Source of the DNA: Siderastrea siderea
Taxonomy: Eukaryota > Cnidaria > Anthozoa > Scleractinia > Rhizangiidae
Direction of reading: 5' to 3'
NCBI GenBank assembly: GCA_964030785.1
Contig: OZ034978.1
Location: forward strand, 3,520,001-3,584,000
DNA: 64,000 bases
In this document: positions 23,031 through 35,000 of the stretch, piece after piece
Layout: every line of letters begins with the position of its first letter
Position numbering within the stretch: position 1 is the first letter of the stretch
The notes under the pieces: generated by a model
The model's database searches: none
What the model was told of the DNA's origin: nothing
What the model saw: only the letters and a program-made list of their open reading frames with translations
Translations under genes and position numbers: made by a program

Positions 23031-25363
23031 GGTCCATAGAATTGCAGAAAGAAACTTACAGTTCATAGAGTACTACAACAAACACCTATCAATGGCCAGA
23101 GAAGTGGGCGATAAGGCAGGAGAAGGAGCGACCTATGTCTATCTCGGCAACGTTTATTACTGCCAAGGAAAATTCCAAGAAGCCATGGAGTACTACAATA
23201 AAAGCCTATCAATAGCTAAGGAGGTGGGCGAAAGGGCTGCAGAAGGAATGGCCTATTGCAATCTTGGCAACGCTTATCACAGCCTAGGAAAATTCCAAGA
23301 AGCCATAGAGTACCATAATAAAAACCCTTTAAAATAGCCAAAGAAGTGGGCGCTAAGGCTGGAAAAGGAGGGTCCTATGGCAATCTCGGCAACGCTTATT
23401 GCAGCCTAGGAAAATTCCAAGAAGCCATAGGGTACCACAATAAAGACTTATCAATAGCGAAAGAGGTGGGCGATAGGGCTGGAGAAGGAAGGGCGTATGA
23501 CAATCTCGGCAACGTTTATTTCAGTCTAAGAATATTCAAAGAAGCCACAGAGTACTACAATAAAAACCTATCAATAGTCAACTGAGAAGCGGGCGATAGG
23601 GCTGAAGAAGGAAGAGCCTATGGCAACGTTTATTACAGCCTAGGAAAATTCCAAGAAGCCATAGAGTACTATAATAAACAGCTCTCAATAGCCAAAGAAG
23701 TGGGCGATAGAGTTTCAGAAGGAGTGGCGTATGGCAATCTCGGCAACGCTAATAGCGACCTTGGAAAATTTCAAGAAGCCATAGAGTACCACAATAAATA
23801 CCTATCGATAGCCCAAGAAGTGAGTGATAGGGTTGGAGAAGGAAGGACCTATTGCAATCTCGGCGACGATTATTGCTTCCTAGAAAAATTGCAAGAAGCC
23901 AAAGAGTGTTTCCAATCCAGCGTTAAGGTTTTCGAAATCGTGAGGGCAAGTCTTAAGTCTCAAGGTGCCTTGAAAATAAGTTTTCGGGACCTTTACCGTG
24001 TTTCTTACAATGATTTGTGTAACACTCTGTTAGCACTCGGTCTCTCTGATGAGGCTTTGTTTGCTGCTGAGCAATGTCGAGCACAGGCTTTGGTCGATAG
24101 CTTGAGAATACAGTATGGCTTAACAGCACTTCCATCTACGTCGCCTGAACCCAAAGAAACGATTTTTGTTATCTCACAAAGGCTCACCAAAAAGAAACAA
24201 ACTGTGTTCTTAGCACTTCAAGGCAACATTATCAACTTCTGGGTTATCAGAAACGAAAACAAGATTGAGCTTCGACAAACGCAGACAGGTGGGAGAAAGG
24301 GACGCGAAGATTCCATAACCATGTTGTTGGACACTATTTTAAAGAAAATTGGAGCCGGTGTTGGTGTTAGATGCGAGAATCGTTCACTAGATGAGTCAAC
24401 TGATGACTCGCCGTCCAGCAGAGGAGATGACCAGGAACAGCACAGTCTTCGCTGTGCACCATCGACTCGTTACAGCCATTGCATGATGCCATTATTGGTC
24501 CCATTGCAGACTTATGCCAAGGTGACGAATTGATCATTGTCCCAGATGGTCCCTTGTGCTTAGCTCCATTTTCTGCTCTAAGCGAATCAATAAGAATCCA
24601 CACTGTACCTTCCCTGACCAGTGTTAAAGCTCATCACAGATTCAGCAGAGGACTACCACAGAAAGTCTGGGGCGTTGCTTGTCGGAGATCCGTGTCTGGA
24701 GGAAGTCAAAAAGCCTAAGCACAGGCAGCTGCCATGCGCCAAAGAAGAAGTAGAATGATAGGAAAGATTCTTAAGATCCCACCACTTACAGGAAAGGAAG
24801 CAACCAAAAGAAAGGTACTGGAACGGATCTCCTCAGTTGCCTTGGTTCACATTGCAGCACATGGGCGAAAAGAAACTGGAGAAATCGCATTGGCTCCAAC
24901 TGTAGGGTAGGAAAGTAATCAAGATCAAGGATCAAAATCCCAGATCAAGACCCCAAACGAAGAGGACTATAATCTAAAAATGTCAGATGTGCTAGCAGTT
25001 CGTCTACGAGCAAGGCTTGTTGTGCTGAGTTGTTGCCATAGTGGTCGTGGAGAGGTGAAGTCGGAAGGTGTGGTGGGTATTGCTCGGGCTTTCTTGGCTG
25101 CCGGTGCTCGTTCTGTTCTTGCGTCACTCTGGGCAATTTCTGACGAGGCAACCATGGAGTTCATGAAGAGTTTTTATCAACACTTGGTAGATGGAGAGAG
25201 CGCCAGTGTGGCTCTTCACCAGGCTACGAAAACCCTTCGAGATTCAGAGAAGTTTTGTGCCGTGAAGTACTGGGCTCCATTTGTACTGATTGGTGATGAC
25301 GTCAGGCTTGAATTTGGAACATGGCTTCTGAGTGTTGTAAGTAAAATGTTCGTTGAAACTTAA
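23031..25363 (+). pseudogene. TPR-CHAT domain gene broken by several frameshifts
   Basis: After a TTTTACAG acceptor at 23030 come tandem 40-residue TPR units with the pattern GKFQEAIEYYNKxLSIAKEVGDxxGEGxAYxNLGNxY. At least seven follow, then a linker (ESSVKVFEIVR-like; LSDEALFAAEQCRAQALVDS) and a CHAT domain. CHAT is a caspase-like peptidase fold; both expected dyad residues are present, His in VHIAAHG (about 24845-24865) and Cys in LSCCHSG (about 25023-25043). The C-terminal block [20 protein letters not shown] is well conserved. The frame breaks near 23330, 23585, 23650, 24430, near 24765 (a missing base before ATGATAGG) and near 24907. The frames fit together only as fragments, so this is a pseudogene or poor assembly. 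TPR-CHAT proteins are numerous in corals and are thought to act in signalling or cell death; that is family knowledge. Confidence 0.75.
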
Positions 25364-27350
25364 ACAATCGCATGGCAGCACATTTTATTGAAAAAAGAGA
25401 GAGAAGCTTTAAGCACAAAAGAACAGCATTTGGTTGTCCTTGGTTGAATTAAAGTTTCTTTCTTGTATGCTATGTACGCGGTTATCCTCTCAGACAATAC
25501 GTTCTAATTAAGTGCTCAGAAGTAAAGCAGCAAAGAGAAACTCACTACACTGAAACGGCAGAAAAGCCACAATAGAAAATACGTTTTGTAGATCCCAAGT
25601 TAAATTGAAAAATACTTCCCATATCCCCCAAAGCCCACACACAGCAAAAACTAAATTAGTAGACGACAACATGCCAATGCGGAAAAACCACATTGCTAAA
25701 GGCGGTGGGGGATGTTATTATGATTTGTACCTAAAATAAAGTTGATAACGACCCTTGTAGTTTTTCTCTGTTTCCATACGTTGTTTTAAACTATTTTGCC
25801 TTAATGTTCACACGGTGTCTATGTCCCATGCCTCGACAGACATTGATTAGAAAACGCCTTTTTGGTTTTTATCTCTTTTCACCTTTGTCTCACTTGGCAA
25901 TCAACAAGTGGGCGGCCCACTGACATTAAATTTCTCAGTGTCGACGAAAACCTTACTCTATGCAAAAGGGTAATATAAATAACGCCAAACACACCACGTA
26001 ATTTCTTTGTTTGCTTACTGTATTTTGTTTTTCACTTACAGAGGCTCAATTATCAAGTCAGAAGAGGACTTAACAGAGAAAAATTAGTCAACGTTTTTGC
26101 GACTGGGCAATTTACTTTTTGTGTACATAAGGCCAAAAAAGGTTCCGTTTCCATTGCCCGATCGACTCAATGTTTTCAAAAACAAAAACGTATCTGATTT
26201 CATTGCTTATTCATCGGGTATTTCCAAGTTCAATGTGGTTTGAGGAAGTGTTAAAGTGACTGTGACATCTAAATCATCCCTTAAAAGGAACATATTTTAG
26301 AGTGATACCAGCCAATAGAAAATAGCAGTCACGGGGAAGATACAATCTAGGCTTGCTTGGAATGATTTATTTATCAATTTGTCGATGACACTTTTCTTGG
26401 TCTTTCTTTTTTAACGGACCGACCGAAGACCCTCACAAGAGAGAGGGCGGATGGGAAACAAAACATTTTATGGGGATGGCCTAATTAAAACCGGCGAAAA
26501 TATGGCAACGTACCGGTATTTTTGAACCGATGTCTACCTGTTTGTGTAACAATTCTCTGTAACCTTGTATTGTGTGGAATGTACAGGTGATATATCAGCC
26601 GAATCAAATGTCGCCTGCTTTGGAATTTTTCTGTACTCAAGATTTTAACACGTAAAAATGTTTAGGTTTCGGAAGAAGAAATACTGTTTCTAAGTTAAAA
26701 GTACATAAGAAGTTAAATTAAACAGGAAAAGTACAGCTCAAATTCTCAATCTGTAGTTTAAGCGTTACTGATCTAGCAGTATACAGGGCGCGTGTCAGTT
26801 ATAGATGTGTTAGCCTTACAACGGAGCTCTTAATCAGAACAAAAACATTTTAAAGAAAAAGAGTCACCTACAGGAGTCGATGCTCGAGCCTGCTTGGATT
26901 ATCTACACATCTTTGCATCCAGGGGAGCGAATTTCTCTCTTCGTGCGATGAGTCTAAACATAAAACTGAGTGTTGACCGGGCGACGTAAGTTAGTATGTA
27001 CGGGGTACATGCCATGACCCTCTACAGCGACTCGCGTAGATTTGCCCGTATCATGAGTTTGGTGCTCCCCCCAGGCGGGGCTTCCGCCATTGAGTTCTGC
27101 TCGTGAAGCAAATGAGCTCCACTATTAACCTACTCAGAGCCAGTCACCCTGTAATTCTGTTGGTAACCGTGCGGGAAATCATTCAGCGGTTGGACTGCTG
27201 CGTGTCTCTCAACGTTTTTCTTGAGTTCTTGTTAGTCGCCTGACACAACGACTGATCAGCTCGTCTGTGCTAAAAACACTTTGATCTCAGTTTGCTAAGG
27301 TGCGCTGTATTGGCTTTGTCCTCATATCAAGAATAGCCTGTCCCAGGAGT
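25364..27350. other. Gene-free region
   Basis: I see no coding signal or clear repeat structure. A strong donor (GTAAGT at 25337) at the end of the CHAT frame could have led to a further exon here, but I could not identify one. Confidence 0.35.
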
Positions 27351-27359
27351 TTAGATTTT

Positions 27360-27520
27360 AAAGGGTAAAGGAAGGCCCGCAGTAATTGGCTACCCCCTGT
27401 TACGGTTCCCCTGCACATTATATTATTAAGTCTAGTTTATAGTTTTATGTGTAATTATTTTTACGCTGGTGAAGCTAATAAAATAAATAAAATGAAATAA
27501 AATAAAATAAAATAAAAAAT
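27360..27520. repeat. (AAATA)n-tailed segment, possible 3' end of a retroposon
   Basis: A segment ending GCTGGTGAAGCTAATAAAATAAATAAA runs into repeated AAATA-type units to about 27517. A tail of short A-rich repeats is typical of LINE or SINE 3' ends, but no coding part is seen directly upstream. Confidence 0.35.
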
Positions 27521-27769
27521 ATTAGGAGCGCCCTGCAGTTTTCCGTTAGCAACATTGATTGTTTGCGCGCAAATAGAGAAAGTGGGTCCTCCTGGATCGT
27601 GGACAATCGATGCTCGTAATGTTCGTAGTGTCAATAGCAAAGAAATCACCAGAAACATAAGAAATTAAAGAAATAAATAGATATTTGGTTATCAAGAGGC
27701 CTTTCTATATATGGAAAGGTACAATAATTAAGTCTTTGATTATCTTAAAGTTCGTGTATATATCCAGTC

Positions 27770-28350
27770 ACTGTTGCCAACCCTCAACGATCTTATCAAA
27801 GATTTAAATTAGTTGTTATTTAAATTTATATGGAAGGGTGTCGATGAAGTAACACGACTGTCATTTATAAACGAATGTGAGAAAGGTGCCTTTACAATGT
27901 GACTCGAGCGTATTTCTCCGATGGATGGTGCCCCTTTCAAAGCAGGCTTGTAAACAGAGAAACCTTAAACGATTTCCTAGAATTCAAGAACCTGACAGAA
28001 ACATTAAATGTCTTAGAACGATGTAAAACTGAATTTTATGGGATAAAGCTCATTGTTTACTGTTAGTTATAAGATATTTTGCAAACCCTTCATTTAAATA
28101 AAATACAATTATTTTCATACGCCAAAATGAATCTTTGAAATCTGCATTACAGATTCGCTAAGCGAGCGACTTGTTTATTGCCCTCTAAAAACTGTTCTAC
28201 ACTTCCGTGTCTCAACTGCCGCCTAAATTTGATGCCTGAAACAGTACCTACCCTTTGAAAGCTGATGTCACTGGAAACTTAGATGTAAAAGTCGAAAAGA
28301 TCGGAGGCTTACATACATCAAATCTTACCAGTCAACGAAGATAGATGGCT
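27770..28350 (+). pseudogene. Decayed L1-like LINE ORF2 C-terminal remnant
   Basis: Around 27778-27925 the plus strand reads LLPTLNDLIKDLN, then after a stop FKFIWKGVDEVTRLSFINEC, EKGAFTM and a stop. This follows the pattern LPTL...I......FIW.G.....R.....N....GG....D found after the reverse transcriptase in L1-clade ORF2 proteins. A weaker continuation (FLEFKNLTETLNVLERCKTE) follows in another frame. Stops and frame changes show it is dead. The boundaries are approximate. Confidence 0.5.
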
Positions 28351-28636
28351 TTTTGCTGAATGATTGTGGAAATCAAACAAATATAGTTTTTCGACTTACC
28401 AAAACTTTACGGCAGCATGACCATTCTTTTGCTGGGAATTCCTATTTCGAAAGTTTGTCTATTTGTTTAGCGTTCTTTTCAAGGATCTAGAACAGGATAT
28501 TTCAAAGATCCTTACCAGGTTTTAGTATGTTTCGGCGTATGGACGGTGTAAAGACGTTTGGAGGGAAGGTCCCGTACTTTTGCTTTCCAAATCCTCGTCG
28601 CGTTGTAAACCCTTCATGGTCCGTGATGTCTTCTGC

Positions 28637-29729
28637 CCCTTGAGGGGCCGATAACGTAAGCCGGGCTGGCTCGGTCTACCGAGATAATTTAGTGCCAAAG
28701 AAGTGTTGGCCTGGCAATCGCGATCACATGGTAAATTTTCAGCCCGTCTAGCTGGGATCCAGGCATCGCGATACCGGGATCCCAGTTAGCCGGGCTGAGA
28801 CTTTTCCATGTAATCGCGAAGTTGATTTTTAGTATGTTTAACAGACGTGCCGAGAACCCGGCAAACCGAGCCAGCCTGCCTCATGTAATCGGCCCCTTAG
28901 ATTTTTCCACGGAATCGCGTATTTGATTTTTAATGTGTTTTAGGGGCCGACTACATGAGCCGGGCTGGCTCGGTTTGCCGAGATGACCGTTCAGCCCGGT
29001 ACTACATGACGTGAGCCAGCCCGCCTGCGGCTAAATTTAGAAGCTGTCGCGTGAAAAGATGGCTACCTCAAACAGAATGAATCGGGTGATTTTACTTTCG
29101 TTAATCCATCATTTCGGTGTATTATTTTCAGTTTTACGTAGCTTTATGGTCTGATAAGCCTTTATGTGTTATACAGAAAAGGAAATATCGATCTTCTGGT
29201 GAGCCATTTTGAGCGAAATTTAGTGACGAGAAAGTGTTGGCCCGGCTAGCCCGGCTGGCCCGGCAATTACGATTACATGTAATCATTTCCATGTAATCGC
29301 AAAATTGATTTTTAATGTGTTTCACAGACGTGCCGAGATCCCGGCAAACCGAGCCAGCCCGGCTAACCGGGCCAGCCCGTCTCATGTAATCGGCCCCTAA
29401 GGGGCCCGTCCTCGGCGCGTCTGTTAAACACGCTAAAAATCAAATTCGCTATTACACGTCTGTGAAACACATTAAAAATCAACTTTGCGGTTACATGGAA
29501 AAATCTCAGCCCGGCTAGCTGGGATCCCGACATCGCGATGCCGGGATCTCGGCTAGCCGGGCTGAAAATTTACCATGCAATTGCGATTGCCGATTCTGTT
29601 TGAGGTAGCCATCTTTTCACACGACAGCTTCTAAATTTAGCCGCAGGCGGGCTGGCTCACTTCATGTAGTACCGGGCTGAACGTTCATCTCGGCAAACCG
29701 GGCCAGCCCGCCTCATGTAATCGGCCCCT
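28637..29729. mobile_element. Nested foldback/MITE cluster with GGGGCCGATTACATGAG ends
   Basis: The end motif AGGGGCCGAT(T)ACATGAG followed by (C/G)CGGGCTGGCTCGG occurs at 28634 and 28944 in one orientation and at about 28905, 29396 and 29729 in the other. Inner segments share GGGATCCCG...CGGGATCTCGGCTAGCC-type palindromes (28750-28795, 29515-29570). The pattern fits one inverted-repeat element into which related copies inserted, or repeated internal duplications. There is no ORF. Confidence 0.6.
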
Positions 29730-30340
29730 GAGAATCACACCTTCAAAAATGACGTGTCGTAATGTTGAAATCAAAACGACTCCCAATTCAGCATACTCTG
29801 TTTACATTTGCGCAAAAGTCACCGGACTCATGACGACTCCGGAGACATTTGGTATCGGATTCGTTTCCCCGTTTACACAAAAAAGAACGAATCCGAGGTC
29901 AAAACTACCCGGCGGATTATCTCACGAATCCGAATACTTTGAATCCGGAAGATTTTATCACGTAAACGGCTTGTTCAGTAAACTCCTGAATACTTTCTAC
30001 GACTTTTACGGCTTTTGGGTCTTCAAATCGTGAATTTGTTCAGTACTTATCGCGATTCAAGAGCTTTTTTGTTTTTATGTTTTATTAATTTCTTTTAATG
30101 GAACTACTCAAGAGTAAAATTTTCACTCTACTTTGGCTATTTTAAACTTTTGATCAGAATCTGAACAGTGTTTTTCACATTTTAGTCGATGGTGGTTCTG
30201 TGATTCATAGTTAGTGTAAACTTGTTAGGCATCCGTATAATGTGAAAACTTCACCCAAGATCATTTTCCTCTAGTGGAAACTTAGCCTAAGTTGAGCTAT
30301 ATTGTTAGTAGATACTATTTAAACAATAGCGTTCTTCTGT
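29730..30340. other. Non-coding region with short inverted motifs
   Basis: From about 29800 to 29970 there are inverted pieces such as GGATTCGTTTCC and GAACGAATCCGAG that suggest a degraded MITE, but I could not define ends. The remainder shows nothing recognisable. Confidence 0.3.
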
Positions 30341-30353
30341 CAAAGACACTATC

Positions 30354-30468
30354 GTGTGATAGGTTACCCGAGGAAATTTGATGTTCACAACAAATGTTAG
30401 CCCGAGAACGTAGTTCGAGGGCTTGTATGAGGTTTGAACATCAAATTTCCGAGGGAACCTATCACACA
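30354..30468. repeat. Inverted repeat (hairpin), probable MITE core
   Basis: GTGTGATAGGTTACCCGAGG...AATTTGATGTTCA at 30354-30391 pairs with TGAACATCAAATTTCCGAGG.AACCTATCACAC at 30437-30468, with about 45 bases between, themselves containing an imperfect pair around CCCGAGAACG. It is probably part of a larger MITE extending to about 30670. Confidence 0.6.
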
Positions 30469-30865
30469 TAGGGCCTGAGACAGAAGGACTCTATTGTTTT
30501 TATTGTACAACGCTAGATTTTAAGGGAAAATTGCCAAAAACGGGCACTATGCGCTGATAGGCACCCGCTGAGGAGAGACACTATCGCGTCACGTGATCAA
30601 TTTCGACCAATGGGGGCACGCCAAAATTTAACGTTGTACTATAAATAGCTATATAGTATAGCTAGTGTAAACTTAGTGTAAACATTCCCCTGTTTTCGAA
30701 ATAGCAAAAAATACATACAGCAAAATGAAACCCTCAAGAACATCAACTGTCATCTTTCTTTCTTCATTATCACACACAGTGCTTTCGAAATTGCTGATCC
30801 TAGCAGTATGCAGGACGCGTGTCACAAACGAACTCAGTAAATATGTCCTCGCTCGCCACGAGTCT

Positions 30866-31115
30866 CCCAGTAGCTCAGTGGTTAGAGCGCCTGACCGGTG
30901 TTACGGGAGGTCATAGGTTCGATTCCCGTCGGGGACTCAGATTTTTTCTTTGTCCCACGCTCATGACAATCTGAATATTCCATCTTTCTTACTAAATATA
31001 TTGTGTGAAAAAGGTTCCTCGGATTGGTGTTAGGGATTCTAAGCAAGTTGCAAACGTCACTGCGAGGATCGTTCACGAAACGTCCGTACTTTGATGTTTC
31101 ATCCACTTCACCCTG
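30866..31115 (+). mobile_element. tRNA-derived SINE
   Basis: CCCAGTAGCTCAGTGGTTAG resembles a pol III A box and GGTTCGATTCCCG a B box, spaced as in a tRNA, with partly complementary ends (GAGTCTC and GGGACTC). A T run and a non-tRNA body (TTGTCCCACGCTCATGACAA and onward) follow. The tRNA fold is imperfect, and the reverse strand reads PTGIEPMTSR, a peptide often seen as a by-product of such SINEs. It is therefore a SINE head, not a functional tRNA. The 3' end is approximate. Confidence 0.65.
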
Positions 31116-31119
31116 TATA

Positions 31120-32090
31120 TGGCATATACGGTCACATACGGCAATACCATCATTTATTTTATTCTGTTTTGCACCCTATGCCAAATTGGGACCTAATTAA
31201 TTCCTAGAGCCAAAAAAATTGCTTAAAAGCAAGAAACCCACGGGGTTTCGCAGATGGAAAACAGGCGCCCATAAGCAGAAATAGTAAAACCACGTTGAGA
31301 CCAAAACCACCGAAGCTCATGAACAGGGAAAGGATTACAGAATTGTGAGTATAACTTCAATTAGGAGCAATCATGTCAGACAGACCTTTATAGTAATTAT
31401 TGTTGTATTATTGTAATATTTCTCTTGTTTGACTTCAAAGAAAAGTACAGAAATAAATCCTCAGATTTCCCTGCAAACAACAGACTATATTCACTTTCAT
31501 GTATACGAAGCATTTTACCTTCAGAAGTAAAAAATCTGGGATTGCTTCCATTTTTGTCTCTGGTCGAAGTTCTCATAAAACCTATGGCACTTCAAGAAGG
31601 ACAGTAGAGACTTATTGGCGGCAGCAGTATAACATGGAATATAAAGAAAAAGGGATTGTTGAAATTTCAGTTCTCTTACTACCCTTCGTAACAGTCGTTT
31701 CCTTTCCTAAAACCACAGAGGCGCTTGCAGGGACGGGACGCGCAAATGGAGCATTCTTTCTGCCCTTGCCGCGTTTCGAAGTGATCATATAGATTATACA
31801 AAATTGTAGTTAGCATCTTATCCTAGATGAGTCTGCTATGACACAAAAAATCAAGTGTCCCAGGCTGTCTGAGGGTCCGGCCACAACTGCGCGCAGATTT
31901 AAGAATGCACCGTGTGTCTGTCTCTGTATTGCAAGTGAATTTGTGCGCAGGAGTTTCTTAGAAGAATCACAGTGTCAGTATCAGGAATGGGCACCATTGT
32001 ACCTTTTGTTACATGGAATTCAATGGTGTACCATATCTTAGCTTTTCCACATATGTATTTGTATTTTTCGAGCTACGAGGTCTCATAAGC
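31120..32090. other. Gene-free region
   Basis: I see no recognisable coding sequence or clear repeat. The open frames of up to 97 codons have no family features. Confidence 0.3.
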
Positions 32091-35000
32091 ACAAACGGTT
32101 CTAGACATGCTAGACTTCCGTCCCTCATAAGTGAGTTTCCGGTGCGTCTTGGCCTCAGTTCAAATCGTGATTTACTTACCCAGTAATGATTCAGTTTAGC
32201 GTCCACTGTCGTTTCGTAATAAGCGTCCCCTTCCAATTAGCGCCCCTATTGTGAGAGTGGAATTGAAAATACTGACATGGACTAGACTTATTTAAATCAT
32301 GAAATTGAATTACCGGTATATGGTCTTCTTTCTTATTACCCCGCCCGTCAGGACGGGATCTAGTAATACCCGTTTTTCAATGTTTTTTGGGTGGTCACTT
32401 GCCCCAGACCTCCGCTCGGTCAAAACAATACTTGCGGGTAATCTTCGTTCGTTTATTGTTTATTCGCCAGAATTTTCATGAACGTTGGTGTAGAAAATTA
32501 CTGGCGATTTAATGGCATAAAAGCCCCTTCGATGAAAGCAAGAACGAAGGTGCTAGCGAGCTTTGAAGCTGGCATGAATTCGCCTAACTTGCCCTGGCAC
32601 GTAAACATTACATCACTGAAACACAGAAGCCGATTCGGGGAAGTCCCTTGCTTTCGCCAAGTTGAATAATTCAACAGTGACATGCAAGCATGTTTTTGGC
32701 AGTTTTACTTTGCTTCGCCAAAATCTTTAGGGAAGGTTGTGTAGAAAAGTACAAGACATTCAATGGAGTTGACTTCTCTTTGATGAGAGCAAGGACGAAG
32801 GTGCTAGCGAACTTTGAAGCTGGCATGAATTCGCCTAACTTGCCCTGGCACGTAAACATTATATCACTGAAACATAGAAGCCGATTCGTGGAAAGTCCCT
32901 TGCTTTCACCAAATCATTCATGGAATCGTGGCCTAAAAGTAGACTTGTACATTTCTTTTTTCGGTAGATAACCGTTCCCTTTAGATTTTAGGATTATTTT
33001 TCTTTATCAATAAATTTAGAATTATGCTGAGATGTCAGTTCGTAAAAAGAGAATTAATTGAGTCACGCTATGGTCAAACTATTTCATCACGTTCTTTTTT
33101 CGAGAGTGCTGGAACAGGTGAATGACCAAGAAATGAGGGATGGGAAAAGTAATCATTCATCGAATCGTGGCCTAAAAGTAGACTTGTACGTTTCTTTTTT
33201 CGGTAGATAACTGTTCCCTTTAGATTTTAGGATTATTTTTCTTTATCAATAAATTTAGAATTAGGCTGAGATGTCAGTTCGTTAAAAAAAAATGAATTGA
33301 GTCACGCTATGGTCAAGCTATTTCATCACGTTCTTTTTTCGAGAGTGCTGGAAAGGGTGAATGACCAAGAAATGAGGGATGGGAAAAGTATTGACACCAT
33401 TCGGGATTCCTGTTATCACAAGGAGAAGGGTGCAGAAAAGACGTGGGAAGGGTGGGGCGCAGCACATACGTCAAACGTTAGAAAAATCACCAACTTCAAA
33501 ACTTTATACCACTTGGGCACATATCTTGAGTGACTGTAATAAATTTGCACCCCGAGGGGAGGGGGAAAACGGAGGGGTCCAATGCCCCCGGGGCTTTTCT
33601 TGTTTTTTTTTTTTGTCGTGGTCACTTGCCCCAGACCTCCGCTCGGTCAAAACAATACTTGCCGGTAATCTTGGTTCGTTTAGCGTTATTTCGCCAGAAT
33701 TTTCATGAAAGTGGGTGTAGAAAATTACTGGCGATTTAATGGCATGAAAACCCCTTCGATGAAAGCAAGAACGAAGGTGCTAGCGAGCTTTGAAGCTGGC
33801 ATGAGTTCGCCAAACTTGCCCTGGCACGTAAACATTACATCACTGAAACACAAAAGGTGATTCGGGGAAGTCCCTTGCTTTCGCCAAGTTGAATAATTCA
33901 ACAGTAAAATGCAAGCATTTTTTGGCAGTTTTGCTTTGCTTCACCAAAATCTTTAGGGAAAGTTGTGTAGAAAACTACAAGAAATTCAATGGAGTTGATT
34001 TCTCTTCGATGAGAGCAAGGACGAAGGTGCTAGCGAGCTTTGAAGCTGGCATGAGTTCGCCAAACTTGCCCTGGCACGTAAACATTACATCACTGAAACA
34101 CAAAAGGCGATTCGGGGAAGTCCCTTGCTTTCGCCAAGTTGAATAATTCAACAGTAAAATGCAAGCATTTTTTGGCAGTTTTGCTTTGCTTCACCAAAAT
34201 CTTTAGGGAAAGTTGTGTAGAAAACTACAAGAAATTCAATGGAGTTGATTTCTCTTCGATGAGAGCAAGGACGAAGGTGCTAGCGAGCTTTGAAGCTGGC
34301 ACGAATTCACCTAAACTTGCCGTAACACGTAAACATTACGTCATTGAAAGACAGAAGCCGATTCGGGGAATTGTTTTGCTTTCGCTAAAGCATTTATCGA
34401 ATCATGGCCTAAAAGTAGACCTTTACGTTTCATTTTTCAGCAGATAACCGTTCCCTTTCGAATTAAGGATATTTTTCTTCATCAATAAATCTATTTAAAT
34501 TTCCGTGCCCTTGATTAGTATTTAGAATTACGCTGAGATGTCATTTCGTTACAAAAATTGACGTAACTAAGTCACGCCATGGTCAAAACTATTTCGTCAC
34601 GTTCTTCTTCGCGAGTGCTAGAACAGGTGGATGACTAAGGAATGAGGGAAGGGAAAGGAATTCATACTATAAGGGATCCATGATACCACAACGAGAAGGG
34701 TGCAGAGAAGACGTTGGGGGGGGGGGGGTGGTGGCAGCACACACGTCAAACGTTAGAAAAATCACCAACTTCAAAACTTTATACCGCTTGGGCACATATC
34801 TTGAGTGACCGTAATGTATTTGCACCCCGAGGGGGGGGGGGGGGGGGAACGGCGGGATCCAATGCCCCTGGGGCTTTTCTTGTTTTTTGGTGGTCACTTG
34901 CCCCAGACCTCCGGTTTTCGCTCGGCCAAAGAAATAATCGCCGTGTCTTTCGCTACACAGCCAAGGGCTTTTATCTTGAGTGACCGTAACATATTTTACT

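Noticed and set aside
30866..30945. Possible functional tRNA gene
   Set aside because: The A and B boxes are present but the acceptor, D-arm and T-stem positions do not line up into a proper cloverleaf, and a SINE body follows.
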